Origin: an uncultured Methanobrevibacter sp.
GTDB lineage: Archaea > Methanobacteriota > Methanobacteria > Methanobacteriales > Methanobacteriaceae
Length of the DNA stretch: 64,000 bases
Direction of reading: 5' to 3'
NCBI GenBank assembly: GCA_900314605.1
Contig: OMVX01000001.1
Location: 23,239-87,238, forward strand
In this document: piece after piece, positions 1-10,018 of the stretch
Layout of the letters: each line of letters opens with the position of its first letter
Numbering within the stretch: the first letter of the stretch is position 1
Notes under the pieces: generated by a model
What the model saw: only the letters and a program-made list of their open reading frames with translations
What the model was told of the DNA's origin: nothing
The model's database searches: none
Program-made: the position numbers and the translations under genes

Positions 1-204
1 ACAGTTTTAAGTGAAATTCATATAATAAACAAAAAACTTGGTACTTCCAGACCAAGAAAACGTAAATCAAATTCAAAACAATCTGCTCCAAAGAAAAACA
101 CTGAAGAAAAAGAGAAAGCTGAAATCATATTTGATAAATTTAAACATGGTAAAAAGTTATCTACAGAAGAGCTTTTACTTTTACAAAAATATGATATAAA
201 CTAA
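1..204 (+). CDS. C-terminal end of a lysine-rich, probably coiled-coil protein (partial)
   Basis: The frame is open from the first base of the window to a TAA at 202-204, giving the last 67 residues of a protein that starts upstream. The visible part is very basic in its first half (RPRKRKS, PKKN) and then turns into a charged helical stretch with FDKFKHGKKLSTEELLLLQK near the end. The pattern 'FxKFxxGxKLxTEELxLLQK' is how I remember the C-termini of archaeal coiled-coil proteins of the COG1340 / SerB-like group ending, so such a protein is my best guess. The domain that would define its activity is outside the window, so the function is not assigned. Confidence 0.5.
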   Translation, partial: TVLSEIHIINKKLGTSRPRKRKSNSKQSAPKKNTEEKEKAEIIFDKFKHGKKLSTEELLLLQKYDIN

Positions 205-418
205 ACAGTTTATCTTTTTTCTTTTATTTTTTTTAGCTTATTTTTTTATTATATGAACTTTTTTTATTTTAATTTAGTCTTTTTAATTCCTTATTTTTCC
301 TTCTTGTTTTATAACTAATATGGGAATAATAAACTTATTTTTTATTTTATAATAAAAGTAGATTAATTTAAATTATTTTTCATATTTTTCTAAATAAATT
401 AACTAATTTATTAAATAT

Positions 419-1003
419 TCATTGTTTATTTTGTTCTTTAATTAATTTTTCTAAGGTTTTTAATTTTTTATTATTCTCTTTAATTGTTTTTTCCATTCTA
501 TTAAATTTACTATTATAATGATTTATTAAAAGTGTAAGGGTTAATGTAGCTGAACCAACACCTGAGAGAATAAAACCTGACCAAACAAGTATAATACTAT
601 TAATTTTACCAGCAATACTCTGTCCCAAAACAACATAACCATTACTTGTAAATGCATTAGAGGTCATTACAAAGGCATCTAGCGGATTTTTGTCTTCTAC
701 AACCATTGTATTAATAGAACTTAGGAAAATTATAATAAACAATAATAATATTGCTATCCCTAAACTATTTGCCTCGGTATATTCTTTAAATCGTCCGTAA
801 TAATATTTGATGAAATAAATAAGTACTGGAATTTGAACAAGATCTAAAATACCAATTGTTGAAAAATTAAAGAGCAGAAATGTTAAAGAAATATATGGAA
901 ATATTAATACTGTTGCTATTTTACGAAGTTTTGTGGATTTGTCTGCAGTTACAGCAATAAATAAGGATAGTCCAACATCTTTTTTTATTTTCTTTATATA
1001 TAG
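419..1003 (-). pseudogene. 5'-truncated ion-channel-like membrane protein remnant
   Basis: On the minus strand the frame is open from a stop at 1004-1006 down to the stop at 419, about 194 codons. It has no ATG, GTG or TTG until a TTG at 742. Translating upstream of 742 still gives protein-like sequence: a basic stretch, a hydrophobic segment (TVLIFPYISLTFLLF), a second one (LVQIPVLIYFIKYYYGRF) and a third ending in SLGIAILLFIIIFL. The pore-like loop (NAFTSNGYVVLG) and final transmembrane helix (LVWSGFILSGVGSATLTLTLL) precede a charged coiled tail. The layout recalls two-helix cation channels or a TrkH-type pore repeat, but there is no GYG filter. A membrane protein that lost its 5' end is the simplest reading; translation from TTG 742 would give only the C-terminal 107 residues. 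Confidence 0.45.
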
Positions 1004-1330
1004 TTAATAAATACAATCACTTATTAAACTTTATAGCTTCATATTATGAAAAATTTTATATATATTAATTATATATTTAGTAAAAAAAGAATATTAAATT
1101 ATTTATAATAAAATTTTAATGAACTAAACTTTTATTAGTTTAAATTTTTAAATTATTTATTTTATTAAACTTATAATTTCATTGGATTTTATGTATATTT
1201 TCTTTATTACTACATAATCCTCTTATAGATTAAAGTTTAATAATGTTTTCTTTAATAATTTTTTTAAAACAATAATCAAGTTTTTAAATTTATATTTATA
1301 TATTCTAATCAATTTTTTAAAGTGAAAAAA
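1004..1330. other. AT-rich spacer with the topA promoter
   Basis: No coding signal is seen. A TATA-like tract (tttatatttatata, about 1289-1302) lies roughly 30 bases before the chosen topA start, so the mRNA leader should be very short. The rest is homopolymeric A/T sequence. Confidence 0.4.
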
Positions 1331-3496
1331 ATGAATGAATTAATTATTTGTGAGAAACCAAAAGCAGCCGAAAAAATTGCTCAAGCTTTATCTTCAAATC
1401 CCATTAAAGGTAAGTATAATAAAAAGGTTAATTATTGGGAGTTAGAAAAAGATGGTACTAATATTGTTATTGTTTCTGCTGTTGGTCATTTATATTCATT
1501 GAATCCTATAAATTCTAGAGACACATTTTATTTTGATTTAGAATGGGTACCTGCATTTGAAATAAATAAATCCAGTAGATTTACTAAAGATTATCTTAAT
1601 GCTATAAAGAAATTTTCAAAAAATGCAGATTCTTTTACTCATGCTTGTGATTATGATGTTGAAGGAACCTTAATAGGTTTTAATGCATTAAAATATGCAT
1701 GCGGTATTAAAGATTTTTCTAAAGTTTCTAGGATGAAATTTTCTACTTTAACTAAAAAGGATTTACTTGAAGCTTATGAAAATAAAATAGATTTAGATAT
1801 GCCGCAGGTTGAAAGTGGTATTGCAAGACATATATTAGATTATTATTTTGGTGTAAATATTTCAAAGGCTTTAATGTTATCTGTTAGAAAATCAAAATCC
1901 AAATATTTAAAATTATCTGCAGGACGTGTACAAACTCCTACACTTTCTATACTTGCTAAAAGGGAAAAGGAAATTAAAAAATTTGTACCTGAACCTTATT
2001 GGTTAATAAAAGCATTACTTGTAAATGATATTATAGCAGATCATGTTGATGGTAAAATTTTTGATAAGAAACGAGCAGAAAATATTTATAAAAATTGTAA
2101 AGGTTCAGATGCTGATATTAATAAGGTTAAAATTACAAAAACTATTAGAAAACCTCCTATACCATTTGATTTAGGTGGGCTTCAATCTGAATCTCATTCC
2201 GTATTCGGATTTTCTCCTAAAAAAACTCAACTTATTGCTCAGAATTTATATACTGGAGGATTCACATCTTATCCACGTACCTCTTCTCAAAAATTACCAG
2301 AATCTTTAAATTATAAAAATATTTTAATTAACCTTTCTAAAAATTCTGAATATAAGAAACATATTACTGATTTACCTAAAAAATTAAAACCAAATGAAGG
2401 TAAAAAAACAGATGCTGCTCACCCTGCAATTCACCCTACAGGTGTCCTTCCTGATAAATTAGATAAAGATGAGCAGAGGATTTATGATTTAATTGTCTAT
2501 AGGTTTATCAGTGTTTTCTCTACTGATTCTGAACTTGAAACTATGAAAGTAAACCTTAATGTTGGTAAAGAAGGTTTTGAATTTAAACGTAAAAGGGTTT
2601 CTAAAATGGGCTGGTTATCTCATTACCCATTTAAAAAGATTGAAAATGATAGTTTTCCAGATGTTAAAAAAGGAGATAAAATCAAAGTTAAAGATATAAT
2701 GTCTGAAGAGAAGGAAACTAAACCTCCTGCTAGATATAATGAAGCATCCCTTATTAAAGAACTTGAAAAAAGGGAATTAGGAACTAAAGCTACACGTGCC
2801 GATATTATTGATAAACTTTATGATAGAAAATATATTTCCGGTAAAAAAATTGAAGTTAATCAATTAGGTGAAAATATTATAGATACTTTAGAAGAATATT
2901 GTAAGGATATAACTTCAGAAGAGTTAACTCGCAGTTTTGAGAAGGATTTAGATAAGATTAGAGATAACAAACTTACAAGGGCAAAACTTATAGATGATGC
3001 ATATTATGAGGTTCGAAGTATTCTTTCAGATATTCAAAAAAATGAAAGAGACATCGGTCCAAAGCTTTATGATGCCTATATGAAAAGCCAAATTGTAGGT
3101 AAATGTGCTTGTGGTGGAGATTTAATTAAAAGATATTCTCCAAAAACTAAAGCTAGTTTTGTTGGTTGTTCTAATTATCCAGATTGTAGGGTAATTTATA
3201 ATCTTCCTAAAGGTGCTACCTTCCTTAAAAAGAAATGTCCTACATGTGGCCTTCCTATAATTTCCTTTGGAAAACCACGTCAACATGCATGTCTTGACCC
3301 TAATTGTGGTAATGAAAATGTAAAATCTAAAAAAATTCTAGAGGTCGTAGGTACCTGTCCTAAATGTGGTAAAGAATTAATTAAACGTCATGGACGTTTT
3401 GGTGAATTTATTGGTTGTAGGGGATTTCCTAAATGTAGATTCACATGTAATGTTGATGATTTAGATAAAGTTATTGAAGAAAATAAAAAGGATTAA
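1331..3496 (+). CDS. topA: DNA topoisomerase I (type IA)
   Basis: Relaxes negatively supercoiled DNA by passing strands through a transient break held by a tyrosine. The N-terminal TOPRIM domain starts with [15 protein letters not shown] and carries the acidic metal motif CDYDVEG (D107, D109, E111). The active-site Tyr is about residue 314 in [10 protein letters not shown]. Three C-terminal zinc-ribbon modules follow (CACGG...C..C, CPTCG...C..CG, CPKCG...C..C). At 721 residues it is a normal archaeal/bacterial length. A GTG three codons upstream (1322) is in frame, but the aagtga before ATG 1331 works better as a ribosome site, so I start at 1331. It ends in a T-run (about 3510-3519) with no hairpin. 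The function call is secure. Confidence 0.95.
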   Translation: MNELIICEKPKAAEKIAQALSSNPIKGKYNKKVNYWELEKDGTNIVIVSAVGHLYSLNPINSRDTFYFDLEWVPAFEINKSSRFTKDYLNAIKKFSKNADSFTHACDYDVEGTLIGFNALKYACGIKDFSKVSRMKFSTLTKKDLLEAYENKIDLDMPQVESGIARHILDYYFGVNISKALMLSVRKSKSKYLKLSAGRVQTPTLSILAKREKEIKKFVPEPYWLIKALLVNDIIADHVDGKIFDKKRAENIYKNCKGSDADINKVKITKTIRKPPIPFDLGGLQSESHSVFGFSPKKTQLIAQNLYTGGFTSYPRTSSQKLPESLNYKNILINLSKNSEYKKHITDLPKKLKPNEGKKTDAAHPAIHPTGVLPDKLDKDEQRIYDLIVYRFISVFSTDSELETMKVNLNVGKEGFEFKRKRVSKMGWLSHYPFKKIENDSFPDVKKGDKIKVKDIMSEEKETKPPARYNEASLIKELEKRELGTKATRADIIDKLYDRKYISGKKIEVNQLGENIIDTLEEYCKDITSEELTRSFEKDLDKIRDNKLTRAKLIDDAYYEVRSILSDIQKNERDIGPKLYDAYMKSQIVGKCACGGDLIKRYSPKTKASFVGCSNYPDCRVIYNLPKGATFLKKKCPTCGLPIISFGKPRQHACLDPNCGNENVKSKKILEVVGTCPKCGKELIKRHGRFGEFIGCRGFPKCRFTCNVDDLDKVIEENKKD

Positions 3497-3797
3497 TTAA
3501 ATATTCTTTACTTTTTTTTTAAAATATTTTTATTATATTTGTTTACAATTTATTCTATTTTTAAGTATAACCTTCGATTTTTACTACTCTTTTAGAATAA
3601 TCAAAAATTTCTATTTTTTTTATAAATATTTATATATAGTAATATAATTATATATGTATTTAAATTTTATATTAAATTTTATCAAAATATTTAATTTTTT
3701 AAATTATATTTTAAAATTTAACAAAATTTATCAAAAATTAATATTAAAATAATATTTTTATTTATTAGTTTATTTATTTAATATTTGAGGATTTAGT
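3497..3797. other. AT-rich spacer, promoter of the next gene
   Basis: A T-run follows topA directly. TATA-like tracts (tttataaatatttatatatag, about 3620-3640) could promote the downstream gene. Nothing else is recognisable. Confidence 0.3.
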
Positions 3798-4919
3798 ATG
3801 AATAAAAGTGATTATACTAGAGATTATTATATGTTAAAAGGTCCACTTTCTAAAAAAGGATATGATTGGTGGTGGCATTCTTTTACAGCATATAATAAAA
3901 ATACCGGTGAAGCTAAACCATTTTTTATAGAATATTTTGTATGTAATCCTGCTCTTGCAGAAGATACTCCTACTTTAGGTCAGGATCCTGAAAATATTAA
4001 AAAAGGTAAAAGACCATCATATTTTATGATGAAAGTTGGAACATGGGGTGAATATCCTCGTCAAATACATAATTTTTATTCCATGAAGGATTTTAATTGC
4101 CCTGATGATAAATTAGATATTCAAGTTGGGCCATGCACATTAACTGAAACTCACATGTCTGGTGAATGTAAACTTACTGAAGAAGAGGTAAATAATCATC
4201 CAGAATATATGTGTGATGCAGGTGAAATGTCTTGGGACTTAGAAATTGATAAACAAATTACTTTTAATGTAGGTTATGGTGCTAATAAATTATTTAGGAA
4301 ATTAAATTCTTTTGAAATGTTCTGGCATGCTGAAGGTATAAAAACTCTTTATAAAGGAACAATATTCCTTGATGGTGAAGAATATGAAGTAATACCTGCA
4401 AAATCCTATGGTTATGCAGATAAAAACTGGGGAGGAGACTTTACTAGTCCTTGGTTATGGATATCCTCATGTAATTTAACAAGTTTAATCACAGGAGAAA
4501 AACTTAATAACTCAGCATTTGAAGCTGGTGGTGGAAAACCTAAAGCATTTGGTATAACTATTCCTCGAAAACTTTTAATTGGATTTTATTATGAAGGTAA
4601 AATGTATGAATACAATTTTGCAAGATTTTGGAACAATGTTAAAATAGATTTTAGTTTTGAGGAAGGAGAAGAGGAACATAAATGGATTGTTAACTGTAGT
4701 AACTGGTCCAGCAGATTAGAGTTAGTATTGTACTGCAAAAGAAAAGACATGTTATTAATTAATTATGAAGCACCAACGGGTAAAAAACTCCATAATCGTC
4801 TTTGGAATGGTGGAAATGGTTATGGTGAAATCAAATTATACAAAAAAGATGGTTCTTTAATAGATCATGTTAAAATTGAAAATGCTGGATGTGAATATGG
4901 AGAATATGATAAAGAATAA
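3798..4919 (+). CDS. Tocopherol cyclase-like family protein
   Basis: A 373-residue soluble protein without signal peptide or membrane helices. The diagnostic stretch is YADKNWGGDFTSPWLWISSCNL (about residues 208-229), matching the 'YAEKNWG..FP..W.W' signature of the tocopherol cyclase family (two lipocalin-like beta-barrel halves). Other conserved-looking aromatic motifs are DWWWHSFTAY near the start and MFWHAEGIKTLYKG in the middle. In plants and cyanobacteria the family closes the chromanol ring of vitamin E. Methanogens do not make tocopherol, so the substrate here is unknown, perhaps another prenylated or lipid molecule. The start has a good upstream site (gagga). Family assignment is fairly confident; activity is not. 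Confidence 0.7.
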   Translation: MNKSDYTRDYYMLKGPLSKKGYDWWWHSFTAYNKNTGEAKPFFIEYFVCNPALAEDTPTLGQDPENIKKGKRPSYFMMKVGTWGEYPRQIHNFYSMKDFNCPDDKLDIQVGPCTLTETHMSGECKLTEEEVNNHPEYMCDAGEMSWDLEIDKQITFNVGYGANKLFRKLNSFEMFWHAEGIKTLYKGTIFLDGEEYEVIPAKSYGYADKNWGGDFTSPWLWISSCNLTSLITGEKLNNSAFEAGGGKPKAFGITIPRKLLIGFYYEGKMYEYNFARFWNNVKIDFSFEEGEEEHKWIVNCSNWSSRLELVLYCKRKDMLLINYEAPTGKKLHNRLWNGGNGYGEIKLYKKDGSLIDHVKIENAGCEYGEYDKE

Positions 4920-4940
4920 TAATTATTCTTTATATTCTTT
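4909..4940 (+). terminator. Hairpin terminator spanning a stop codon
   Basis: Inverted arms ATAAAGAATAAT (4909-4920) and ATTATTCTTTAT (4922-4933) are perfectly complementary and contain the TAA stop of the tocopherol-cyclase-like gene (4917-4919). A T-rich tract with six consecutive T follows. It faces the convergent pyruvate kinase gene, which ends at 4961. Confidence 0.6.
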
Positions 4941-4960
4941 TTTATTTTCTAATTAATATT

Positions 4961-6364
4961 TTATATTTCTATTATTTTGAGATAATTAGTTTTTCTTGTT
5001 TCTCCTAATGGAAATCCTCCAGTTACTATTATTAAATCCCCTTTATTCAGATTAAATTCTTTTTCTGCCATTATTTTTGCATTTTCAACCATATCGTCTG
5101 TATTATCGTATATTTCTGTTATTATAGGTTTTACTCCATAGTTTAATACAACTTTTTCTGCAATATGTTTTGAAGGACAACATGCTAATATTATTGTGTT
5201 AGGTCTTAAATTACTAATTCTACGTGCAGTAAAACCGGTCATAGTTGTTGTCACTATTAATTTTATATTAGTGTATTCAACAGCATCTGCAACAAGTTTA
5301 GCAATAGTATCACTTCTATTGATTTTACCTTTATAACTTAAATGCTTATTATAATCAATAGTTGATTCTATATATTTGCATATTTTACTCATTATTTCAA
5401 CTGAATCAACAGGATAATTTCCAACTGTGGTTTCACCAGACAACATTACACAATCAGTTTCATCTAATATTGCATTTGCTACATCAGATACTTCTGCTCT
5501 TGTAGGTCTAGGATTATCATACATTGAAGCTAACATCTCAGTTGCAACAATTGCAAATTTACCTTTTTCACGACATTTTTTAATAATGGTTTTTTGTATC
5601 ACAGGTAACTTTTCCATTGGCACATCTACTCCAAGGTCTCCACGCGCTACCATTATACCATCAGACTCATCTATTATTTCATCAATATTTTTTATACCCG
5701 TATGACTTTCAATTTTTGAAATAATAGAACAGTCACCTCCAGCTTCTTTAATTAATTCGCGAACTTCAGTTACATCTTCTTTCCTATTTACAAAAGATAG
5801 AGCTAAATAATCGCAGGAATGTTGTGATGCAAATATAATATCTTTTTTATCTATTTCACTTAAAAAATCTAATTTTAAATTTACTCCTGGAACATTAATT
5901 GATTTATTGTCCTCAATTTTACCATTACCTAATGCTTTTAGTACAACATAATCATCCTCTTTTTCAATAACTTCAAATTCTAGTAAGGCATTGTCTATCA
6001 GTACTTTGTCACCTAGTTTAATAAAATCTATAGCATCACCATGATTTACTCCAAATTCTTCATCACTACCAAGTATACAAGTCTTACTCATTTTAATAGT
6101 ATCATCTTTTTTAAGACTCACTTCTCCATTTTTAAATCCTAATGTTCTAAATTCAGGTCCTTTTGTATCATACATTATAGCTACCGGTACATTGCATCTT
6201 TTACGTACTTCCCTAACAGTATCTAATGTTTTTATAATCTCATCTTGTGTAGCATGACTAAGATTGATACGTGCACAATCCATACCTTCATTAACCATTT
6301 TACTCATTATATCTACAGAGTTAGAGGCTGGACCTATACTACATATAACTTTTGTCTTTTTCAT
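4961..6364 (-). CDS. pyk: Pyruvate kinase
   Basis: Catalyses phosphoenolpyruvate + ADP to pyruvate + ATP, the last glycolytic step. The 467-residue protein has the standard order: MKKTKVICSIGPAS start, ARINLSHA with active-site Arg/Asn, a B domain (about 70-165), SKIESHTGI with the catalytic lysine, ARGDLGVDVP (Mg2+ and phosphate contacts), ATEMLASM and MLSGETTVGNYP, then the C-terminal allosteric domain ending at the usual length. ATG 6364 has a ggggaat ribosome site upstream. The gene stands alone, divergent from aglB and convergent with the tocopherol-cyclase-like gene. Confidence 0.96.
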   Translation of the reverse strand: MKKTKVICSIGPASNSVDIMSKMVNEGMDCARINLSHATQDEIIKTLDTVREVRKRCNVPVAIMYDTKGPEFRTLGFKNGEVSLKKDDTIKMSKTCILGSDEEFGVNHGDAIDFIKLGDKVLIDNALLEFEVIEKEDDYVVLKALGNGKIEDNKSINVPGVNLKLDFLSEIDKKDIIFASQHSCDYLALSFVNRKEDVTEVRELIKEAGGDCSIISKIESHTGIKNIDEIIDESDGIMVARGDLGVDVPMEKLPVIQKTIIKKCREKGKFAIVATEMLASMYDNPRPTRAEVSDVANAILDETDCVMLSGETTVGNYPVDSVEIMSKICKYIESTIDYNKHLSYKGKINRSDTIAKLVADAVEYTNIKLIVTTTMTGFTARRISNLRPNTIILACCPSKHIAEKVVLNYGVKPIITEIYDNTDDMVENAKIMAEKEFNLNKGDLIIVTGGFPLGETRKTNYLKIIEI

Positions 6365-6955
6365 ACTTTATTCCCCATATATTTTTTAAATTCTTTTTTT
6401 TATATTTTATATTTTCACTATCTTAAATTTGAATATTTTTCATTATTAGTTTTTTTATCTTTAATTTATATAAAATCATTGATTTTTTTCCTTTATTTCA
6501 TTTATTTGATTATTAATACTATTTTCTTATTCTTTATTGTTAATTTGTTTTGATTAATTTGTTTTAGCATATTTAACTAATTTTGATTATTTTTTCATTT
6601 ATTAATTTCTATATATTTTTATTAATTTTATCTAATTATATGCTTATTAACGGTAGTCTTTTGAGTTTTTTTTTAAGCAATATTTTTTCTTTAAATTTTT
6701 ATTTAAATATAATACATATATTTAAAAAGTTTAAAGATAATATTATTAATGAATAATATTTAAATATTATTTTGAATAGTTAATTAGAAATATTAAATTA
6801 ATATTTAAACAATTTATTTTTTATTAATTTGAATTTCTGCTATAATTATTTTATTTAATTAAATTTTAATATTTTTTAACTTTTAAATTATAGAAAATAT
6901 AATTTTAAAAGTATTTTAAGAAATTTTTTTTATTATAAATTTGACAGAGGATTTT
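6365..6955. other. Divergent promoter region between pyk and aglB
   Basis: About 590 bases of almost pure A/T. Several TATA-like tracts are present for both directions but none is clearly better than the background. An open frame crossing 6245-6553 is low-complexity Phe/Tyr/Ile and antisense to pyk at its start, so I read no gene here. Confidence 0.35.
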
Positions 6956-9703
6956 ATGAATACTAAGACAAAGAATATACTCAAATCTGTAGTAATCATT
7001 CTCATACTTTTTGCTTTTGTATTAGCATTAAGACTTCCTGCTGCTAATATTAATGGAATTCCTTCAGAATTAAAAGGAGATTATGTTGATTCCAGTGGTC
7101 TTCCTTATTTTTCTGAAATGGATTCATATTATAACTTAAGGATGACACAGGATTATTTTGACCATGGTTACTATGGAGATGCTTTGGTTAATAATACGCA
7201 AATTGATAATCATAGATATTCTCCTTTCGGTGCTAATACTACGAATGATTTAGGTATTGCAGTGACTACTACATGGCTACATAGTTTGGCCCAATTTTTC
7301 GGTGATTTTGACATTAAAACCGTGGCATTTTGGACAGGATCTATTATAGCTTCTTTAGCTGTTATCCCCGCATATCTACTTCTAAGAAGAGTTACTAATG
7401 ATTATGGAGCAATTACTGCATCTTTGCTTATTGCATTATCTCCTAACTACTTTGCTCACACATTCCCTGGTTTTTTTGATACCGATATGTTTTATTTTAT
7501 TTTTCCATTGTTTATGATTCTATTTTTCTTTGAATCTATACGATCGGATAATAAGACACATAAGATATTGTTTGCAATACTTACAATTATAACAATTCTC
7601 GGATTCTCTCAAGCGTGGGATGGTTATGTATTTTACATTGCTATGTTAGGTTTATTTGTAATATTCTATTTGATTATTAATTTTATTATGAGTATTAGAG
7701 ATTCAACTGAACACATGTCTTTAAGCACTAGGATTAAGAAGTTTTTCACTCGATCAGACATATTATTGATTATTGGACTTGTTGTTTTACTTGTTGTAAT
7801 ATTTAATATTGTTGATTCTTTCGGTATTGTTGGAATTATTGGTAATGTTTTAAGCGGTTTTGCCCTACAAGCTAAAACTACTTTATCAGGTTTCCCTAAC
7901 GTATCCATATCTATTGGTGAGCTTCAAATTCCTAATTTAATTTCTGGCGGGGTCACTGGCGCTTTCTTAGCAGATTCTGGATCTGCAATAAATGGTATTG
8001 GTGGAATAACTTGTTTATTTGCTTCTTTAATAGTTCTTTACACTTTTGTAGTTAGATTATTTAAATTGCAGAAAACTAATGTTAAAACAACTTCTTCAGG
8101 GAAATTACCTAAAAGTCAAAGAGTATCTCCTGCTGAAAAGGCAGATAAAAGTCAATTTAGTTTAAACCTTAATCAAATTGAGAACTTCGGTGCTAAATCA
8201 GAACATCATCAATCTAAAAAAGATACTATATTGTACTTATCTTTATTTATAGTTTGGACCATTTCAGCTGCTCTTGCAGTAACACAGGGTGCAAGGTTTA
8301 TTACATTATTAATTTTACCATTCGGTATACTTACTGGTATTTTTGTAGGTTATGCTGCAGATTATATTAAATATAAACGAATTTCAGATAAAAAGTTAAT
8401 AGCCTTAATTGTTATTTTTGCTCTTATAGGGTCTTACCCTATTCTCAATCAAATAAATTGGACATTAGGTATTGCTGTATTTGGAATTATTCTTATTATT
8501 GTTGCAGTCCTATACCAACTTAAAAAACCATTAGTCTATAATGATATACCATATACAAAATATTTGGCAATATTCTGTATATTCCTAGCAATTGTTTCTC
8601 CAACAATATGTTTTGCTCAGTATACTGCTGACCATATTGGTCCAGGTACTTCTGATTATATGTGGAATTCAATGGAATGGATTAATGAAACTCAACCTAA
8701 AGATACAGTTATCGCATCATGGTGGGATTTCGGTTATTTATTTGAGATTGCTGCTGATAGACAAACAGTCTTTGATGGAGGTATGCAAGGTATGGAAGGT
8801 AGGGCTTATTGGCTTGGTCATGCAATGACCACGAAAAACCTAGAATTATCTGCAGGTATTTTTAGAATGCTTGGTACATCTGGATATGACCCGATATATT
8901 ATAAATTATGCCCTTATACAAATTCAAGCAATGGAACTACTGCAAAAATACTTGATGATATTTTACCTCAAGCTAAATCTGATGCACAATCTACATTAAC
9001 TAATAAATATAAGATTCCAAGTTCAGTTGCTGCTGATGTTGTTCAACTTACTCACCCAGATAATCCTAGACCAGTTATTTTTGTAGCAAGTTCTGATATG
9101 CTTCAAAAAGCAAGTTGGTGGACCTACTTTGGTAATTGGAAATTTGATGGTGAAGACACTGATCCATATCAATATTATGTATCTACAAATCAAACTCAAT
9201 TAAATGCTTCTGGTCAAAGTGGTGAAATTCTATTACTTCAAGATTATGGAGTTAACTTTACTGTCAATATTACCAGAGGAGCAAATAATAATACTAATGC
9301 ACAAGTTGTTAGTAAATTTGCTAATAATGGTAGTACAACTATTGTGAATGGTTCAGAGTATAATCCATTAAAAGCTGGTCATATTCTTGTTATTGAAGAT
9401 GGTTATCTTATTAAAAACGAAAGTATAAAAGGTGTTAGCGACGGTAACTTTACATTATATGTAATGGGATACAATGGTACTTACAATGCTATATTGATGA
9501 GTAATGAACTTGTTGATTCAATGTTTACTCAATTGTATCTTTTAGGTGGTGTAGGTCAGGACGTATTTACTCAGGTACATATGGATACAGGTGTATCTTT
9601 ATGGAAGGTCAACTTTGAAAATACGGCAGCTGGAGGAAATCCTTCCTCTTCTACTGCTGAAGTTTCAAATTCGTCTAATAATAATACAACATCGACCTCC
9701 TAG
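6956..9703 (+). CDS. aglB: Dolichyl-phosphooligosaccharide--protein glycosyltransferase (AglB/STT3)
   Basis: Catalytic subunit of archaeal N-glycosylation. It moves a lipid-linked glycan onto Asn in N-X-S/T sequons on the outer face of the membrane. The first ~555 residues form about 13 transmembrane helices; the conserved first outer loop has EMDSYYNLRMTQ. The hallmark motif WWDFG is at about residues 589-593, followed by a C-terminal soluble domain ending in a Ser/Thr/Asn-rich tail that itself contains sequons (NSSNNN). A hydrophilic insertion around residues 365-425 breaks the membrane region. An in-frame TTG at 6941 exists, but gagga at 6947-6951 precedes ATG 6956, so I use 6956 (915 aa). 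It probably modifies surface proteins such as the adhesin at 16.4 kb. Confidence 0.93.
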   Translation: MNTKTKNILKSVVIILILFAFVLALRLPAANINGIPSELKGDYVDSSGLPYFSEMDSYYNLRMTQDYFDHGYYGDALVNNTQIDNHRYSPFGANTTNDLGIAVTTTWLHSLAQFFGDFDIKTVAFWTGSIIASLAVIPAYLLLRRVTNDYGAITASLLIALSPNYFAHTFPGFFDTDMFYFIFPLFMILFFFESIRSDNKTHKILFAILTIITILGFSQAWDGYVFYIAMLGLFVIFYLIINFIMSIRDSTEHMSLSTRIKKFFTRSDILLIIGLVVLLVVIFNIVDSFGIVGIIGNVLSGFALQAKTTLSGFPNVSISIGELQIPNLISGGVTGAFLADSGSAINGIGGITCLFASLIVLYTFVVRLFKLQKTNVKTTSSGKLPKSQRVSPAEKADKSQFSLNLNQIENFGAKSEHHQSKKDTILYLSLFIVWTISAALAVTQGARFITLLILPFGILTGIFVGYAADYIKYKRISDKKLIALIVIFALIGSYPILNQINWTLGIAVFGIILIIVAVLYQLKKPLVYNDIPYTKYLAIFCIFLAIVSPTICFAQYTADHIGPGTSDYMWNSMEWINETQPKDTVIASWWDFGYLFEIAADRQTVFDGGMQGMEGRAYWLGHAMTTKNLELSAGIFRMLGTSGYDPIYYKLCPYTNSSNGTTAKILDDILPQAKSDAQSTLTNKYKIPSSVAADVVQLTHPDNPRPVIFVASSDMLQKASWWTYFGNWKFDGEDTDPYQYYVSTNQTQLNASGQSGEILLLQDYGVNFTVNITRGANNNTNAQVVSKFANNGSTTIVNGSEYNPLKAGHILVIEDGYLIKNESIKGVSDGNFTLYVMGYNGTYNAILMSNELVDSMFTQLYLLGGVGQDVFTQVHMDTGVSLWKVNFENTAAGGNPSSSTAEVSNSSNNNTTSTS

Positions 9704-9707
9704 CATT

Positions 9708-9745
9708 ATAAGTTAAGATTTTTATCTTAACTTATTTTTTTTATT
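9708..9745 (+). terminator. Hairpin plus T-tract terminator of aglB
   Basis: Perfect 12-bp arms ATAAGTTAAGAT (9708-9719) and ATCTTAACTTAT (9724-9735) with a TTTT loop are followed by a T-run, starting five bases after the aglB stop. The remaining spacer to 10018 is plain AT-rich promoter sequence. Confidence 0.75.
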
Positions 9746-10018
9746 TTAATTTACTATTTTTTTTATAATTTTTATTTTAAAATTCAATAAATTATTACTT
9801 AATCAATTTTTAAATTTTAGAATTTTCCCTTTTTTTTATTTATTAATATTTAGATATTTTTTCTATTTGCTTTAATTTTTTTAAGGAATTATTAGTTTTA
9901 AAATTTAATTTTAATCTTAAGTTTTATATATTTTAAAATAAGAAATAATTATTATATTATTTTTATATGTTTTTTAAAAAATTATTTAATTTTTAATTAT
10001 CATTTATTTGGTGTATTT

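Noticed and set aside
6245..6553. 102-codon plus-strand frame at the pyk start
   Set aside because: Begins antisense to pyk and continues as Phe/Ile/Tyr-rich AT noise.
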